This document shows, piece after piece, positions 22,819 through 36,313 of a stretch of 64,000 nucleotides of DNA; the first letter of the stretch is position 1, and the number at the start of each line of letters is the position of its first letter. Origin of the DNA: Deinococcus ficus (GTDB taxonomy: Bacteria > Deinococcota > Deinococci > Deinococcales > Deinococcaceae); contig NZ_CP021081.1 of assembly GCF_003444775.1 (NCBI RefSeq), forward strand, positions 2,345,001 through 2,409,000. The letters run 5' to 3'. The notes under the pieces were generated by a model. The model ran no database searches. It worked only from the letters and a program-made list of their open reading frames with translations, and had not been told where the DNA came from. The position numbers and the translations under genes are program-made.

Positions 22819-23379
22819 ATGACCCGCACCCCTGCCCGCCCCCTTCTAACCCTGACGGCCCTGCTGCCCCTGTGGGGCGCCGCGGTGGCGGGTCCGGCCG
22901 TGCCGTCCGGGAAGGGAACGGCGGCCTTGAAGGTGGTGGCGTCGGTGAGCGAGTCGCGGACGGTGACCTCGCCGGACGGCCGGGGGAGTGGCAAGGTGAC
23001 GTTCACGCTCCAGATCGTTCGGGACGGCGCGAATGCCTACGCGACCACGCGCGTGGCCTATGACGTGCCGCGCGTGGCGTTCGGAACGGGGTTCAGCCAT
23101 CTGCTGCCCGCCCTGAAGAGCGACCGGCCGCTGTCCATGAGCAACCCCCGGCAGACGCTGGCCTTCCCCCTGGATGCGGCGCGCCCGGTACTGAAGACGG
23201 CGTGGCGCAGCCCGGACCTGATGGCGGGTACGGCCGTTCCGGCGCAGCTGTGCGCGGCGGCGCAGCTGAACCTGCAGTTCAACGGGCCGTTCCCCTTCGC
23301 GCCCACCGCGACCGACGACGGGCCGGCGATGAAACCGGCGGTCATCGAGTTGCAGGTCTGCGAGACCCGCAAGGGATGA
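22819..23379 (+). CDS. Secreted protein of unknown function
   Basis: 186-aa protein with an N-terminal Sec signal peptide (basic MTRTPARP, hydrophobic LLTLTALLPLWGAAV, cleavage near VAGPA). The mature part is rich in beta-prone residues with two cysteines, one near residue 148 (AQLCAAAQ) and one near the end (LQVCETRKG), that could form a disulfide. No known domain is recognised. TGGAG 5 bp before ATG 22819 is a fair ribosome site. A strong terminator follows 10 bp after the stop. Confidence 0.75.
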   Translation: MTRTPARPLLTLTALLPLWGAAVAGPAVPSGKGTAALKVVASVSESRTVTSPDGRGSGKVTFTLQIVRDGANAYATTRVAYDVPRVAFGTGFSHLLPALKSDRPLSMSNPRQTLAFPLDAARPVLKTAWRSPDLMAGTAVPAQLCAAAQLNLQFNGPFPFAPTATDDGPAMKPAVIELQVCETRKG

Positions 23380-23389
23380 CGGCAGAAGG

Positions 23390-23420
23390 CGGCGGGCGGC
23401 CCCGAGGGGGCCGCCCGCCG
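23390..23420. terminator. Strong bidirectional hairpin between secreted protein gene and paaZ
   Basis: A 14-bp perfect GC stem (23390-23403 with 23407-23420) around a GAG loop, located between two convergent genes. The plus-side tail is CCTTGTCC, a weak T-tract. Confidence 0.7.
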
Positions 23421-23433
23421 TCCTTGTCCGGGG

Positions 23434-25545
<2,112 letters not shown>

Positions 25546-25602
25546 CAGGAAGTACCTCGGAAGTCGGGGGTGGGGTGGGGTCAGCTTAACGAACGCGGCC
25601 GG

Positions 25603-26112
25603 TCACGGGCCGCGCAGGGCCGCGGCGATGCCGGGCACGAGTTCCGCCACGGGCCGGCGGATGTCCGCGAAGATCGCCTGGGCGGGCGGTTCCAGGGCAG
25701 CGAACTGGCTGTCCAGCAGGGAGGGCGGCATGAAGTGGTCGCGGCCCTGCATGCGCGCGGCGATCACGTCCCGGGGGCCGTGCGCGAACACCAGCGCCAC
25801 GCCGTCCAGGTCACCGGTCAGGGTGCGCCGGTAGCGGTCCTTCAGGGCGGAGCAGGCCAGCACCAGCGGGTCACCGGCCTGCACGTGTGCGGCCAGCCGG
25901 GCGTGCAGGGTCTCCAGCCAGGGCTGGCGGTCCTCGTCGGTGAGGGGCTCGCCGCGCGCCATCTTCTCGCGGTTGCGGGGCGGGTGAAGGTCGTCGGCGT
26001 CCAGGAAGGCCCAGCCCAGGTGCGCGGCCAGCGCTCGGCCCAGGGTGGTCTTGCCGCTGCCGGACACGCCCATCACGATCACGGCCCGCGCCGGCTGAGG
26101 GGGGGAGGGCAC
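25603..26112 (-). CDS. gntK: Gluconokinase
   Basis: 169-aa kinase making 6-phosphogluconate from gluconate. P-loop [11 protein letters not shown] at 15-25, [20 protein letters not shown] (the GntK substrate motif), then [15 protein letters not shown] 26112 is chosen: it gives normal family length and starts 5 bp after the paaD stop; longer readings run through paaD. It lies between paaD and paaZ in the same direction, so it is cotranscribed with phenylacetate genes although gluconate is not part of that pathway. Confidence 0.9.
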   Translation of the reverse strand: MPSPPQPARAVIVMGVSGSGKTTLGRALAAHLGWAFLDADDLHPPRNREKMARGEPLTDEDRQPWLETLHARLAAHVQAGDPLVLACSALKDRYRRTLTGDLDGVALVFAHGPRDVIAARMQGRDHFMPPSLLDSQFAALEPPAQAIFADIRRPVAELVPGIAAALRGP

Positions 26113-26117
26113 GCCGT

Positions 26118-26624
<507 letters not shown>

Positions 26625-26646
26625 GGGGACCTCCTGCGGTCTGGGG

Positions 26647-27450
26647 TTACCAGACCTGCGCGTCGGCGTGTTCGCGGGCGGTGCTCTGCATCTCGGTCAG
26701 GAGGTACAGCAGGGCCTCGCTGTGCTGCGCGCGGGTGAAGGGGTGGCCGTCGCCGGCGGGGACCTGCAGGCCGCTGCGGTCCAGGTGGGCGCGAACCAGG
26801 CCGTCCCAGCGGGCGTGCACGGCGGCCGGATCGGGCGTGATGCCGGCCGCGATGAGTTCGGCCTCGCCGTCGGTCGGCTGGAACAGCTGCGCGGTGTAGG
26901 CCCACTGGGTGTTCAGGGCGTCCTGCAGGCGGCGCCGGGATTCCTCGGTGCCCAGGCCCAGGCGCTCGACCCACAGGGCGGTGTGCTGCAGGTGGAATTT
27001 CTCCTCGCGCACGGCCTTGTTCGCCACCTCGGCCAGCGGGGCGTAGGTGCTGGCGCGCAGGGCGTCCAGGTACAGGGCCTCGAAGGCGTCGTACAGGTAC
27101 TGGCGCAGCATGGTGAAGGCCCAGTCGCCCTTGGGGAGTTCCACGAGCTGCACGTTGGTGTACTCGCGCGGGCCGCGGAAGAAGGTGAGCTGGTCGGCCT
27201 GCTGGCCGTCGAGCTGCTCGCGCAGGGTCAGGTACATCAGGGCGTGCCCGATCTCGTCCTGGGCGATGTTCGCCAGGGCGATGTCCTCTTCGAGGATGGG
27301 GGCGTGCCCGGTCCATTCGCTGTCGCGGTGCGCGAGGATGATCTCGTCGTCCGCGAGGGCCTGCAGGCGGGTGATCAGGGCGCGTTTCTGCGTGTCGGTG
27401 AGGGTGTCGGCGGTCAGGGCGGGGCGGGACGGGGCGCTGGGGCTGGTCAT
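26647..27450 (-). CDS. paaC: PaaC: phenylacetyl-CoA epoxidase structural subunit
   Basis: 267-aa ferritin-like subunit that pairs with PaaA in the 1,2-epoxidase. Helical segments [38 protein letters not shown] and [16 protein letters not shown] are visible. ATG 27450 overlaps the paaB stop (ATGA). The longer reading through paaB is a shadow. Confidence 0.94.
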   Translation of the reverse strand: MTSPSAPSRPALTADTLTDTQKRALITRLQALADDEIILAHRDSEWTGHAPILEEDIALANIAQDEIGHALMYLTLREQLDGQQADQLTFFRGPREYTNVQLVELPKGDWAFTMLRQYLYDAFEALYLDALRASTYAPLAEVANKAVREEKFHLQHTALWVERLGLGTEESRRRLQDALNTQWAYTAQLFQPTDGEAELIAAGITPDPAAVHARWDGLVRAHLDRSGLQVPAGDGHPFTRAQHSEALLYLLTEMQSTAREHADAQVW

Positions 27451-28093
27451 TGGGGCACCTTCTGGGCGGACGGGGCAGGTCGGGCGTCCGGCGTGGCGGC
27501 GGGCCGGGGGGCGGCCTGGGCGTCGGGGGTGCGGCTGGGCATCAGGCCCGCGCGTTTGAGTTCCCCGACGTGCCGGCCGATGGTGCCGTAGTACTGCTGC
27601 TGCTTGTAGGTTTTCTCGGCGGCGGGCGCGAACCAGCTTTCCACGGTGTCCGGGCCGTCCTCGGTGCGGGCAAAGGCCTCGTCCGGGATCACCCACCAGG
27701 CCAGGGCGTCCGGGTGCTGCGCGCGGGCCTGACGCATGGCGTCCTCGCCGTCTGTGGCGTTCACGGTGCCGGTGAGGTCCACGAAGGTCATGCTGCGCTT
27801 GTGGGTGGCCTTGATGCCGACGTGGTACGTGCCGGCCGGGCCGCGGAAGGTGACGCCGCGGGCGATCTCCTCGGGCGTGGCCGAGAGGATGTCCTGTTCG
27901 CGCACCACCCACAGGCTCACGGCGGCGGGGCGGCGCACGAAGACGTTGCGGGCGGTGACCAGGGCGTGCTGCGGGTCACCGGCGTGCACGCTGCCCACCG
28001 CCTGGTAGGGGCGGCGGTCGTTGTCCTTCTTGAAGACTTCCCAGCGGGGCCACTGGTCGCCCTGGGGGCTGGTGCGGGTCGCGGGGGCGGTCA

Positions 28094-28094
<1 letters not shown>
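27447..28094 (-). CDS. paaB: PaaB: phenylacetyl-CoA epoxidase small subunit
   Basis: 215-aa protein. Residues about 14-95 match PaaB ([40 protein letters not shown], then LWVVREQDI). It continues with a second related segment ([26 protein letters not shown]) and a Pro/Ala-rich tail. E. coli PaaB is only about 95 aa, so this form is extended, possibly by duplication of the PaaB fold. ATG 28094 overlaps the paaA stop by one base. Confidence 0.92.
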
Positions 28095-29053
<959 letters not shown>

Positions 29054-29120
29054 GGTGGGGCCTCCTTGGGGCGGGTGTCCTGCGCGGGCGGGGCTGCGGT
29101 CAGCCGGGCACGGGCGGTTA

Positions 29121-29136
29121 CCTAACGAGCGTTAGG
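29121..29136. promoter_or_regulatory. PaaR-type operator
   Basis: Perfect palindrome CCTAACG-AG-CGTTAGG. It matches the CNAACGNNCGTTNG sequence I recall for the TetR-family PaaR of Thermus thermophilus, a phenylacetyl-CoA-responsive repressor. It begins 2 bp after the minus-strand -10, so it covers the transcription start of paaA. The regulator gene is not in the window. Confidence 0.8.
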
Positions 29137-29138
29137 CA

Positions 29139-29144
29139 ATTCTA
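29139..29144 (-). promoter_or_regulatory. -10 hexamer of the paa operon
   Basis: TAGAAT on the minus strand; a weak TTCCGT lies 17 bp upstream. Placement next to the PaaR-type site supports it. Confidence 0.55.
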
Positions 29145-29226
29145 GGCCCCCCCGCCCGGAAACGGAACGCCCCGGGTCACAAAAGCCCTATACCAGTGCA
29201 GGAACACCCCCACCCGGCCGCTGCCG

Positions 29227-29232
29227 TATCCT
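29227..29232 (+). promoter_or_regulatory. -10 hexamer for NTF2-like gene
   Basis: TATCCT, 6 bp before ATG 29239. Confidence 0.45.
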
Positions 29233-29238
29233 CGCGGC

Positions 29239-29649
29239 ATGCACACCGCCCCGGCCCGCGATCTGCTCACCCGGTACTACGCCGCCTTCAACGACGGCCG
29301 CATGCAGGGGATGCTCGAACTCCTCACCGACGACGTCAAGCACGACATCAACGAGGGTGGCACCGAGATCGGCCGCGACGCCTTCCGGGCGTTCCTGGTC
29401 CGCATGAACGCCCACTACCAGGAGCAGGTCCGCAACCTGGTGATCATGGTCAGCGAGGACGGCACGCGCGCCAGCGCGGAGTTCGTCATTCACGGACAGT
29501 ACGTGAAGACCGACGAGGGCCTGCCCGAGGCGCGCGGCCAGCGCTACGTGCTGCCGGTCGGCGCCTTCTTCACCCTCCGCGACGGCCAGATCGCCCGGGT
29601 CACGAACTACTACAACCTGCGCGAATGGTGCCGTCAGGTCGAGGAGTAA
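29239..29649 (+). CDS. NTF2/SnoaL-like protein (ketosteroid isomerase-related)
   Basis: 136-aa soluble protein with the SnoaL/NTF2-like cone fold pattern: an N-terminal helix DLLTRYYAAFNDGRMQGMLE, then LLTDDVKHDINEGG and IGRDAFRAFLVRMNAHY, and C-terminal strands FFTLRDGQIARVTNYYNLREW. Members of this fold are isomerases, hydrolases or ligand binders; activity cannot be assigned. Its last codons contain GAGGAG, the ribosome site for the next gene. Confidence 0.85.
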   Translation: MHTAPARDLLTRYYAAFNDGRMQGMLELLTDDVKHDINEGGTEIGRDAFRAFLVRMNAHYQEQVRNLVIMVSEDGTRASAEFVIHGQYVKTDEGLPEARGQRYVLPVGAFFTLRDGQIARVTNYYNLREWCRQVEE

Positions 29650-29653
29650 GCGC

Positions 29654-30247
29654 TTGCCGCTGACGGTCACGCCCGTGTCCGGCGCGGCCCTGGCAGACGT
29701 GATCCCGGACCTCGCGCGGCTGCGCATCCGGGTGTTCCGCGACTTCCCGTACCTGTACCAGGGCACCCAGGCGTACGAGGAGACGTACCTGCGCACCCTG
29801 GCGCAGGCGCCGGACGCCCTGGTCGTCGTGGCCCGGGGCGGCGGGCAGGTGGTGGGTGCCAGCACCGCCCTGCCGCTGATCCACGAGACGCCGGAGGTCC
29901 GCGCGCCCTTCCAGGCCCCGGAGTTCGACCCGGCGCGCGTGCTGTACCTGGGCGAGAGCGTGCTGCTGCCCGAGTACCGCGGCCAGGGCGTGGGGCACGC
30001 CTTCTTCGACGCCCGGGAGGCCCACGCCGCCCGCCTGGGGCTGGACGTCACGGCCTTCTGCGCGGTGCAGCGCCCCCCGGACCATCCCCGGCGGCCCGCC
30101 GGGTACCGCCCGCTGGACGCCTTCTGGCACTCGCGCGGGTACACCGAGCGCCCTGACCTCACCACCGTGATGCACTGGCCGGACCTGGACGAGACGCATG
30201 ACACGCCCAAGCCCATGCGCTTCTGGGTGCGGACCGCAGCCCCGTGA
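29654..30247 (+). CDS. GNAT-family acetyltransferase
   Basis: 197-aa acyl-CoA-dependent N-acyltransferase. The acetyl-CoA-binding segment is VLLPEYRGQGVGHAFFDARE (Arg-Gly-Gln-Gly-Val-Gly), followed by AFCAVQRPPDHPRRPAGYRP. Start is TTG 29654 with GAGGAG 7 bp upstream at the end of the previous gene. The 3' end overlaps the next gene (GTGA). Substrate unknown. Confidence 0.85.
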   Translation: MPLTVTPVSGAALADVIPDLARLRIRVFRDFPYLYQGTQAYEETYLRTLAQAPDALVVVARGGGQVVGASTALPLIHETPEVRAPFQAPEFDPARVLYLGESVLLPEYRGQGVGHAFFDAREAHAARLGLDVTAFCAVQRPPDHPRRPAGYRPLDAFWHSRGYTERPDLTTVMHWPDLDETHDTPKPMRFWVRTAAP

Positions 30248-31110
30248 AGCTCTACCGGCACTGGGCGCGCGCCGACGTGACCTGGACGGACGCCGAGGGC
30301 CGGCCGGCCGGGACCGCCGCGTACGCCGGCAGCGACCGCGGCCCCGAGGACGCCCAGGCCCGCGCGGACGCGCTGGCGCAGGCACGGGCCCGCTGGGTGC
30401 AGGACCGCAGTGGCCCCGCCGACCCTTTCGGCGGGTACGGCCTGACGAACCGGCCCCTGCGCGAGGCGGTGCTGTGGCGGCAGGACGACCCGGCCGGCCA
30501 GCCGCAGGCGGCCCTGACCCGCAGCCGTAACGGGTATGTGGTCCTGAACGCCACGCAGCTGATGATCGTGGACGTGGACCACCTGCCCGGCCCGGGCGCC
30601 GGGCAGCACGTCCGCGCGCTGTGGGCCCGGCTGCGGGGCGAACCGCCGCCCGCGCCCCCCACGCCGCTGGACAGCCTGCTGCGGCCCTTCCTGCGCCGGC
30701 ACCCGGAGTGGTCGGTGCGGGCTTACCGCACGCGGGCCGGGTACCGCCTGCTGGTCACGCACGCCCCGCTGGACGCCCGCGATCCCGCACACCTGCGGCT
30801 GATGGGGGAACTGCGCGCCGACCCGCTGTACGTCCGGCTGTGCCGGCTGCAGGGCTGCTACCGCGCCCGCCTGAGCCCCAAACCGCACCGCGCCGGCATG
30901 GTCAAGCCCGCCCAGGCGTACCCGTACCGCGACGACCGGGAGCGCGCCGCGCAGCAGGCCTGGGAGGCGCGGTACGCGCAGCGCGCCGCCGGGTACGCCG
31001 CCGCGGAACTGGTGGGCGTGTACGGCACAGGCGCGGTGCACCCGGCCCTGGCGCCGCTGGTGCGCCTGCACGACGAGCAGGCCGTGCAGGCAGGCCGGCC
31101 CCTGGCCTGA
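30244..31110 (+). CDS. Conserved-looking protein of unknown function
   Basis: 288-aa soluble protein starting at GTG 30244, coupled to the GNAT gene by a GTGA overlap. The middle has an acidic strand LNATQLMIVDVDHLPG, and the C-terminal half has VRAYRTRAGYRLLVTHAPLD and CRLQGCYRARLSPKPHRAGM. The Asp-x-Asp followed by a basic segment recalls archaeo-eukaryotic primase-like folds, but this is too weak for a call. It is rich in Arg (with several Trp and Tyr), without membrane helices. Confidence 0.75.
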   Translation: MKLYRHWARADVTWTDAEGRPAGTAAYAGSDRGPEDAQARADALAQARARWVQDRSGPADPFGGYGLTNRPLREAVLWRQDDPAGQPQAALTRSRNGYVVLNATQLMIVDVDHLPGPGAGQHVRALWARLRGEPPPAPPTPLDSLLRPFLRRHPEWSVRAYRTRAGYRLLVTHAPLDARDPAHLRLMGELRADPLYVRLCRLQGCYRARLSPKPHRAGMVKPAQAYPYRDDRERAAQQAWEARYAQRAAGYAAAELVGVYGTGAVHPALAPLVRLHDEQAVQAGRPLA

Positions 31111-31121
31111 GCGCCGCTTCC

Positions 31122-31127
31122 TACACT
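31122..31127 (+). promoter_or_regulatory. -10 hexamer for RidA-family gene
   Basis: TACACT, 6 bp before ATG 31134. Confidence 0.5.
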
Positions 31128-31133
31128 GACGGC

Positions 31134-31514
31134 ATGAGACGGCTGATCGGCAGCGGCGCCCCCTGGGAGGCGCAGGTGGGCTACTCGCGCGCGGTGCGGG
31201 TGGGGAACGTGGTGCAGGTGGCGGGCACCACCGCCACCGTGAACGGCGCGGTGGTCGGCGTGAACGACGCCTACGAGCAGACCCGCGTGGCGCTGGAGAT
31301 TATCCGCGCCGCCCTGGAGGACGCCGGGGCACGCCTGGAGGACGTGGTCCGCACGCGGATGTTCGTCACGGACATCGCCCGCTGGGAGGAGGTCGGGCGG
31401 GCGCACGGCGAGGTGTTCGGCGACATCCGCCCGGCGGCGACGATGGTGCAGGTCGCGGGCCTGATCGACCCGGCGCATCTGGTCGAGATCGAGGCGGAGG
31501 CGATCGTCTCCTGA
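31134..31514 (+). CDS. RidA/YjgF-family protein
   Basis: 126-aa member of the reactive-intermediate deaminase family, usually trimeric. Typical segments: AVRVGNVVQVAGTTATVNGA, ARLEDVVRTRMFVTDIARWE and PAATMVQVAGLIDPAHLVEI, including the conserved Arg of the active-site pocket. It lacks the exact C-terminal motif of classical RidA, so it may belong to another Rid subgroup without imine deaminase activity. The start is fixed by a leaderless-type promoter. Confidence 0.88.
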   Translation: MRRLIGSGAPWEAQVGYSRAVRVGNVVQVAGTTATVNGAVVGVNDAYEQTRVALEIIRAALEDAGARLEDVVRTRMFVTDIARWEEVGRAHGEVFGDIRPAATMVQVAGLIDPAHLVEIEAEAIVS

Positions 31515-31560
31515 ACGCGTTGCATCCCGCCCGGAAAAGGCCTAGCGTGGGCCGCACCGC

Positions 31561-32471
<911 letters not shown>

Positions 32472-32475
<4 letters not shown>

Positions 32476-34376
32476 CCTTCCAGGGTGGTGAGGTCGCCGG
32501 GGTCCTGGCCCAGCGCCTGGGCGCGCAGGACGCGGCGCATGATCTTGCCGCTGCGGGTCTTGGGCAGGCTGTCCACCACGCGAATCTCGGCGGGCGCGGC
32601 GATCGGGCCGAGCTGGTGGCGGACGTGTTCGGTGATGCTGGCCCGCAGGCCGCGCCCCACCTGCGTCTCGTACCCGAGGCCCTGGCGCAGGATCACGTGC
32701 GCGATGATCGCCTCGCCCTTTAGGGCGTCCGGAATGCCGATCACGGCCGCCTCCGCCACGGCCGGATGGCTGACCAGGGCGTCTTCCACGTCGGCGCTGC
32801 CGATGCGGTGCCCGGCGACCGAGAGCACATCGTCGCTGCGGCCCAGGATGCTGATATAGCCGTCCTCGTCCTTCATGGCGAGGTCGCCGCTGGTGTACCC
32901 GGCGGGGTTCTCGTTCCAGACGGCCGCGTACTTCTCGTCGTTGCCGTGCACGCCGCGCATCATGCTGGGGAACGGGCGCCGGATCACCAGGTACCCCTGC
33001 TCGCCAACGGCGACCGGGGCGCCCTGCTCGTCCACCACGTCGGCGTCCACGCCGGCCAGCGCCTTCCCGGCGTACCCGGGCCGGACCGGCCAGCGGGCGT
33101 GCGTGCCGATGGTGGGGGCGCCCAGTTCGGTCTGCCACCAGTTGTCGATCACCACGGCGTGCGCTCCCTCGCCGGTTCCGCCGGCCACGTGTTCCTGCGC
33201 CCAGCGCCACGCCTCGGGGTTCAGGGCCTCGCCGGCGCAGGCGACCACGCGCAGCGTGGACAGGTCGTAGGGTTTCAGGACCGCCTCGCCCAGTTTCATG
33301 AACAGGCGCAGGGCGGTCGGCGCGGTGAACAGCACGTTCACGCCGAACTTCTCGATCAGGCGCCACAGCACGCCGGTGTCCGGGAAGTCCGGCGCGCCCT
33401 CGCGGAACATCACGGTGCTGCCGGACACCAGCGGCCCGTACACGATGTAGCTGTGTCCCACGATCCAGCCGATGTCGCTGGTGCAGAAGAAGACGTCGCC
33501 GGGGTGCACGTCCAGCAGGGCCTTCATGTGGTAACTGGTGCCCACCATGTACCCGCCGTGCGTGTGCACCACGCCCTTGGGTTTCCCGGTGCTGCCGGAC
33601 GTGTACAGGATGAACAGCGGGTGCTCGGCCTCCACGGATTCCGCCGGGGCGCGCCCGCGGGTCATCAGGTCCTCCCAGGCGACGGTGCGCATGTCGTGCT
33701 CACGGTGCAGGGTCTTGATGCGTTCCAGCAGCACCAGGTAATCCACGCTGATGAGGTCCCCGATCGCCTCGGCGGCCGTGGCGTACAGGTCCACCAGTTT
33801 GCCGCGGCGGTACCCGACGTCGGCGGTGATCACGACCTTCGCCCCGGCGTCCTGAATGCGGTCCCGCAGGGCCGACACGCCCAGCCCGGCGTACACCACG
33901 CTGTGCACCGCGCCGATGCGGGCGCAGGCCAGCATGGCGATCACACCTTCCGGGGTGAGCGGCATGTAGATCACCACCCGGTCGCCGCGTTCCACCCCGA
34001 TGGACTTCAAACCGGCCGCGAAGCGCTCCACCCGGTCCAGCAGCGTGCCGTAGGTGTAGATGTGCGCCTGCTCGTCCTCGGACACCCAGATCAGCGCGGC
34101 GCGGGTGCGGGCCTCGCCGCGCGCGTGGCGGTCCAGGGCGTTCAGGGTGATGTTCGTCTCGCCGTCCGCGAACCACTGGTGGTGCGGCCGGTCCCAGCGC
34201 AGCGCCTGCGTGGGCGGTCTGGTCCACTCGTGCTCCTGGGCCTGCGCCAGCCAGAAGCCGTCCGGGTCGGCGCGGGCGTGCTCGATGTCGGCCGCGGGGT
34301 CGTAGCGCAGGCGGGCCAGCACGCTCTGCGGCGTGGGCATGCGGTCAGCGGGGCGTTCGGGCGTTCGTTCGGTCAT
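32472..34376 (-). CDS. Acetyl-CoA synthetase-type AMP-forming acyl-CoA ligase
   Basis: 634-aa cytoplasmic enzyme activating acetate (or propionate) to the CoA ester through an acyl-AMP. The adenylate motif LYTSGSTGKPKGVVHTHGGY is at about 255-275, WWQTELGAPTIG is present, and the C-terminal PKTRSGKIMRRVLR carries the catalytic, regulatory Lys near 611. ATG 34376 has GGAGGT 7 bp upstream. Similar to Acs; substrate choice between acetate and other short acids is not certain. Single-gene unit. Confidence 0.92.
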
Positions 34377-34580
34377 GCGGCCACCTCCGGGACTAGGGCG
34401 GGCGGAAGGGAACGAGATTGTGGGTGCCCCGAGTGTAGGCCCTGCCTCGCGCGGCCGCCCAGGACAGCTGTCCAGGCCACCCCTGTTCCCCCGCGGGGAA
34501 CGCGGCCCCAGGCCCGGGGGTGTGAACGGCCCTTCACGTCCCTCTCGCCCCACGCGCCGCGGCCCGCCGCACCCTGGGGC

Positions 34581-34787
34581 ATGACCGACAAGAACAGCGA
34601 CGCGCAGAAAGCCTACGACCCCGCCGACCAGGCGCCTGCCGAGGGCCAGAGCCACCCCATCCCCGCCGAGGACCGCGGCCAGAACCCGGGCGTGGATCCC
34701 GCCGCGAAGGACGACCCCGCCGAGGGTGGCCGCGACGAGGTGGAACGCCAGGCGGAACGGGACGCGCAGGACCCGCGCGGCGTGTGA
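34581..34787 (+). CDS. Small, highly charged disordered protein
   Basis: 68-aa protein MTDKNSDAQKAYDPADQAPA... composed almost only of Asp, Glu, Lys, Arg, Gln, Pro, Gly and Ala, with no hydrophobic core. It is expected to be intrinsically disordered, like small stress-related hydrophilic proteins, although no LEA repeat is seen. Its stop overlaps the GTG of the endonuclease III gene (GTGTGA), so they are probably cotranscribed. Function unknown. Confidence 0.6.
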   Translation: MTDKNSDAQKAYDPADQAPAEGQSHPIPAEDRGQNPGVDPAAKDDPAEGGRDEVERQAERDAQDPRGV

Positions 34788-35563
34788 CGCCCGCCTCCAG
34801 CCGCGCCCCCGCCGCGCCGGCCGGCCCGCCCGCGCCGGAGGGCCTGAACGCCGCCCGCCCTCCGGAGGACCGGGCGGAGCTGCTGCGCTGGATGAAAGAG
34901 CAGCTGCATGCCGAGTACGGCGCGCGGCCGCTGGACACCGCGCACCCGCGCCGCGCGCCCATGCACGAGCTGATCAGCACTATCCTGTCGCAGCGCACCA
35001 CCCACGAGGACGAGGAAGCCGCGTACCACGAGCTCCGAATGCTGGGCGACTGGGACGCGATCATCGACGCGCCGGTGGAGCAGGTCGCCCACGCCATCCG
35101 GCGCAGCAACTACCCGGAAAGCAAGGCGCCGCGCATCCAGGCGTCCCTGCGCCAGATCCGCGAGCACGCCCCGGACTACCAGCTGGACTTCCTGGCCGAC
35201 CTGCCTGTGAAAGAGGCCCTGAAGTGGCTCACGGCCCTGCCGGGTGTGGGGGTGAAGACGGCCAGTCTGGTGCTGCTGTTCAACTACGCCCGCCCGGTCT
35301 TCCCGGTGGACACGCACGTGCACCGCATCAACACCCGCGTGGGCACCATTCCCCGCATGGGCGAGCAGGCCGCGCACCGTGCGCTGCTGGCCCTGCTGCC
35401 GCCCGACCCGCCGTTCCTGTACGAGCTGCACAAGAACCTGCTCAGGCACGGGCAGCAGGTGTGTCAGTGGACCCGGCCGAAGTGCCGGGTGTGCGTGTTG
35501 CGCGAGCGTTGCGACGCCTACGCGATCTACGGCGACCGGGTGCCCAGCTTCAGCGTGAAGTGA
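34784..35563 (+). CDS. nth: Endonuclease III-family DNA glycosylase/AP lyase
   Basis: 259-aa base-excision-repair enzyme for oxidised pyrimidines. Helix-hairpin-helix LPGVGVKTA (152-160) with catalytic Lys158, the conserved PVDTHVHRI with Asp176, and the [4Fe-4S] loop Cys227-x6-Cys234-x2-Cys237-x5-Cys243. An N-terminal Ala/Pro-rich extension of about 25 residues precedes the glycosylase. Deinococci carry several endonuclease III paralogues; which one this is cannot be settled here. Start GTG 34784, coupled to the small disordered protein. Confidence 0.93.
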   Translation: MTPASSRAPAAPAGPPAPEGLNAARPPEDRAELLRWMKEQLHAEYGARPLDTAHPRRAPMHELISTILSQRTTHEDEEAAYHELRMLGDWDAIIDAPVEQVAHAIRRSNYPESKAPRIQASLRQIREHAPDYQLDFLADLPVKEALKWLTALPGVGVKTASLVLLFNYARPVFPVDTHVHRINTRVGTIPRMGEQAAHRALLALLPPDPPFLYELHKNLLRHGQQVCQWTRPKCRVCVLRERCDAYAIYGDRVPSFSVK

Positions 35564-35569
35564 CCGGCC

Positions 35570-36313
35570 GTGAGGATCGCCGCACTGTATGACATCCACG
35601 GCAACTTGCCGGCGCTGGAGGCCGTGCTGGCCGAGCTTGAGCCGGAGAGCGCGGACCAGATCGTGATCGGGGGTGACGTGGCAGCCGGCCCCATGCCCCG
35701 CCTGACCCTGGAGAGGCTGCACCGCCTGCCGGTGCCGGTGCACTTCATTCAGGGCAACGCGGACACGGAACTGGTGCAGGCCCGGGAGCCGGCCGGTGAA
35801 CCTGCCCTGCGGGACACACACCCCACCTCCTGGGCCGCACGGCAGCTCGGGCCGGACCTGCTGCGCGAGGTGGCGCGCTGGCCGCTCACCGTCACGCTGG
35901 ACGTGCCGGGGGTGGGCCGGGTGCTGTTCTGTCACGCCACGCCGCGCAGCAACACGCGCGTGTTCACCGCGCAGACCCCGGAGGCACGCGTCCAGCCCGA
36001 GTTCGAGGGGGTGGACGCCGATCTGGTCGTGTGCGGGCACACGCACATGCCCTTTGACCGGCCGGTGGGGCGCTGCCGGGTGGTGAACGCCGGCAGTGTG
36101 GGCATGCCGTACGGGCGGCCCGGTGCGGCGTGGCTGCAGCTCGGTCCGGACGTGCAGTTCCGGCACACCGCCTACGACCGGGGGGCCGCAGCCCGGCGGA
36201 TTCTGGACACGGACTTCCCGCAGGCGGACGCGTTCGCGCGCGAGAACGTGTTGCAGGTCCCTTCGGCAGCGGAGGCGCTGGCCTACTTCGCTGCGCTGGA
36301 AGGCGCCGGTTAA
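35570..36313 (+). CDS. Calcineurin-like metallophosphoesterase (YfcE/DUF2437-type)
   Basis: 247-aa dimetal phosphoesterase. Metal-binding motifs in order: YDIHGNLPALEAV, VIGGDVAAGP, QGNAD (GNxD variant of GNHD), FCHATP, and CGHTHMPFDR followed by VVNAGSVGMPYG. Start is GTG 35570, 6 bp after the nth stop, so probably cotranscribed with nth. The substrate is probably a small phosphodiester or nucleotide, not assignable. The 3' end overlaps the convergent LURP-one-like gene by 4 bp. Confidence 0.88.
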   Translation: MRIAALYDIHGNLPALEAVLAELEPESADQIVIGGDVAAGPMPRLTLERLHRLPVPVHFIQGNADTELVQAREPAGEPALRDTHPTSWAARQLGPDLLREVARWPLTVTLDVPGVGRVLFCHATPRSNTRVFTAQTPEARVQPEFEGVDADLVVCGHTHMPFDRPVGRCRVVNAGSVGMPYGRPGAAWLQLGPDVQFRHTAYDRGAAARRILDTDFPQADAFARENVLQVPSAAEALAYFAALEGAG

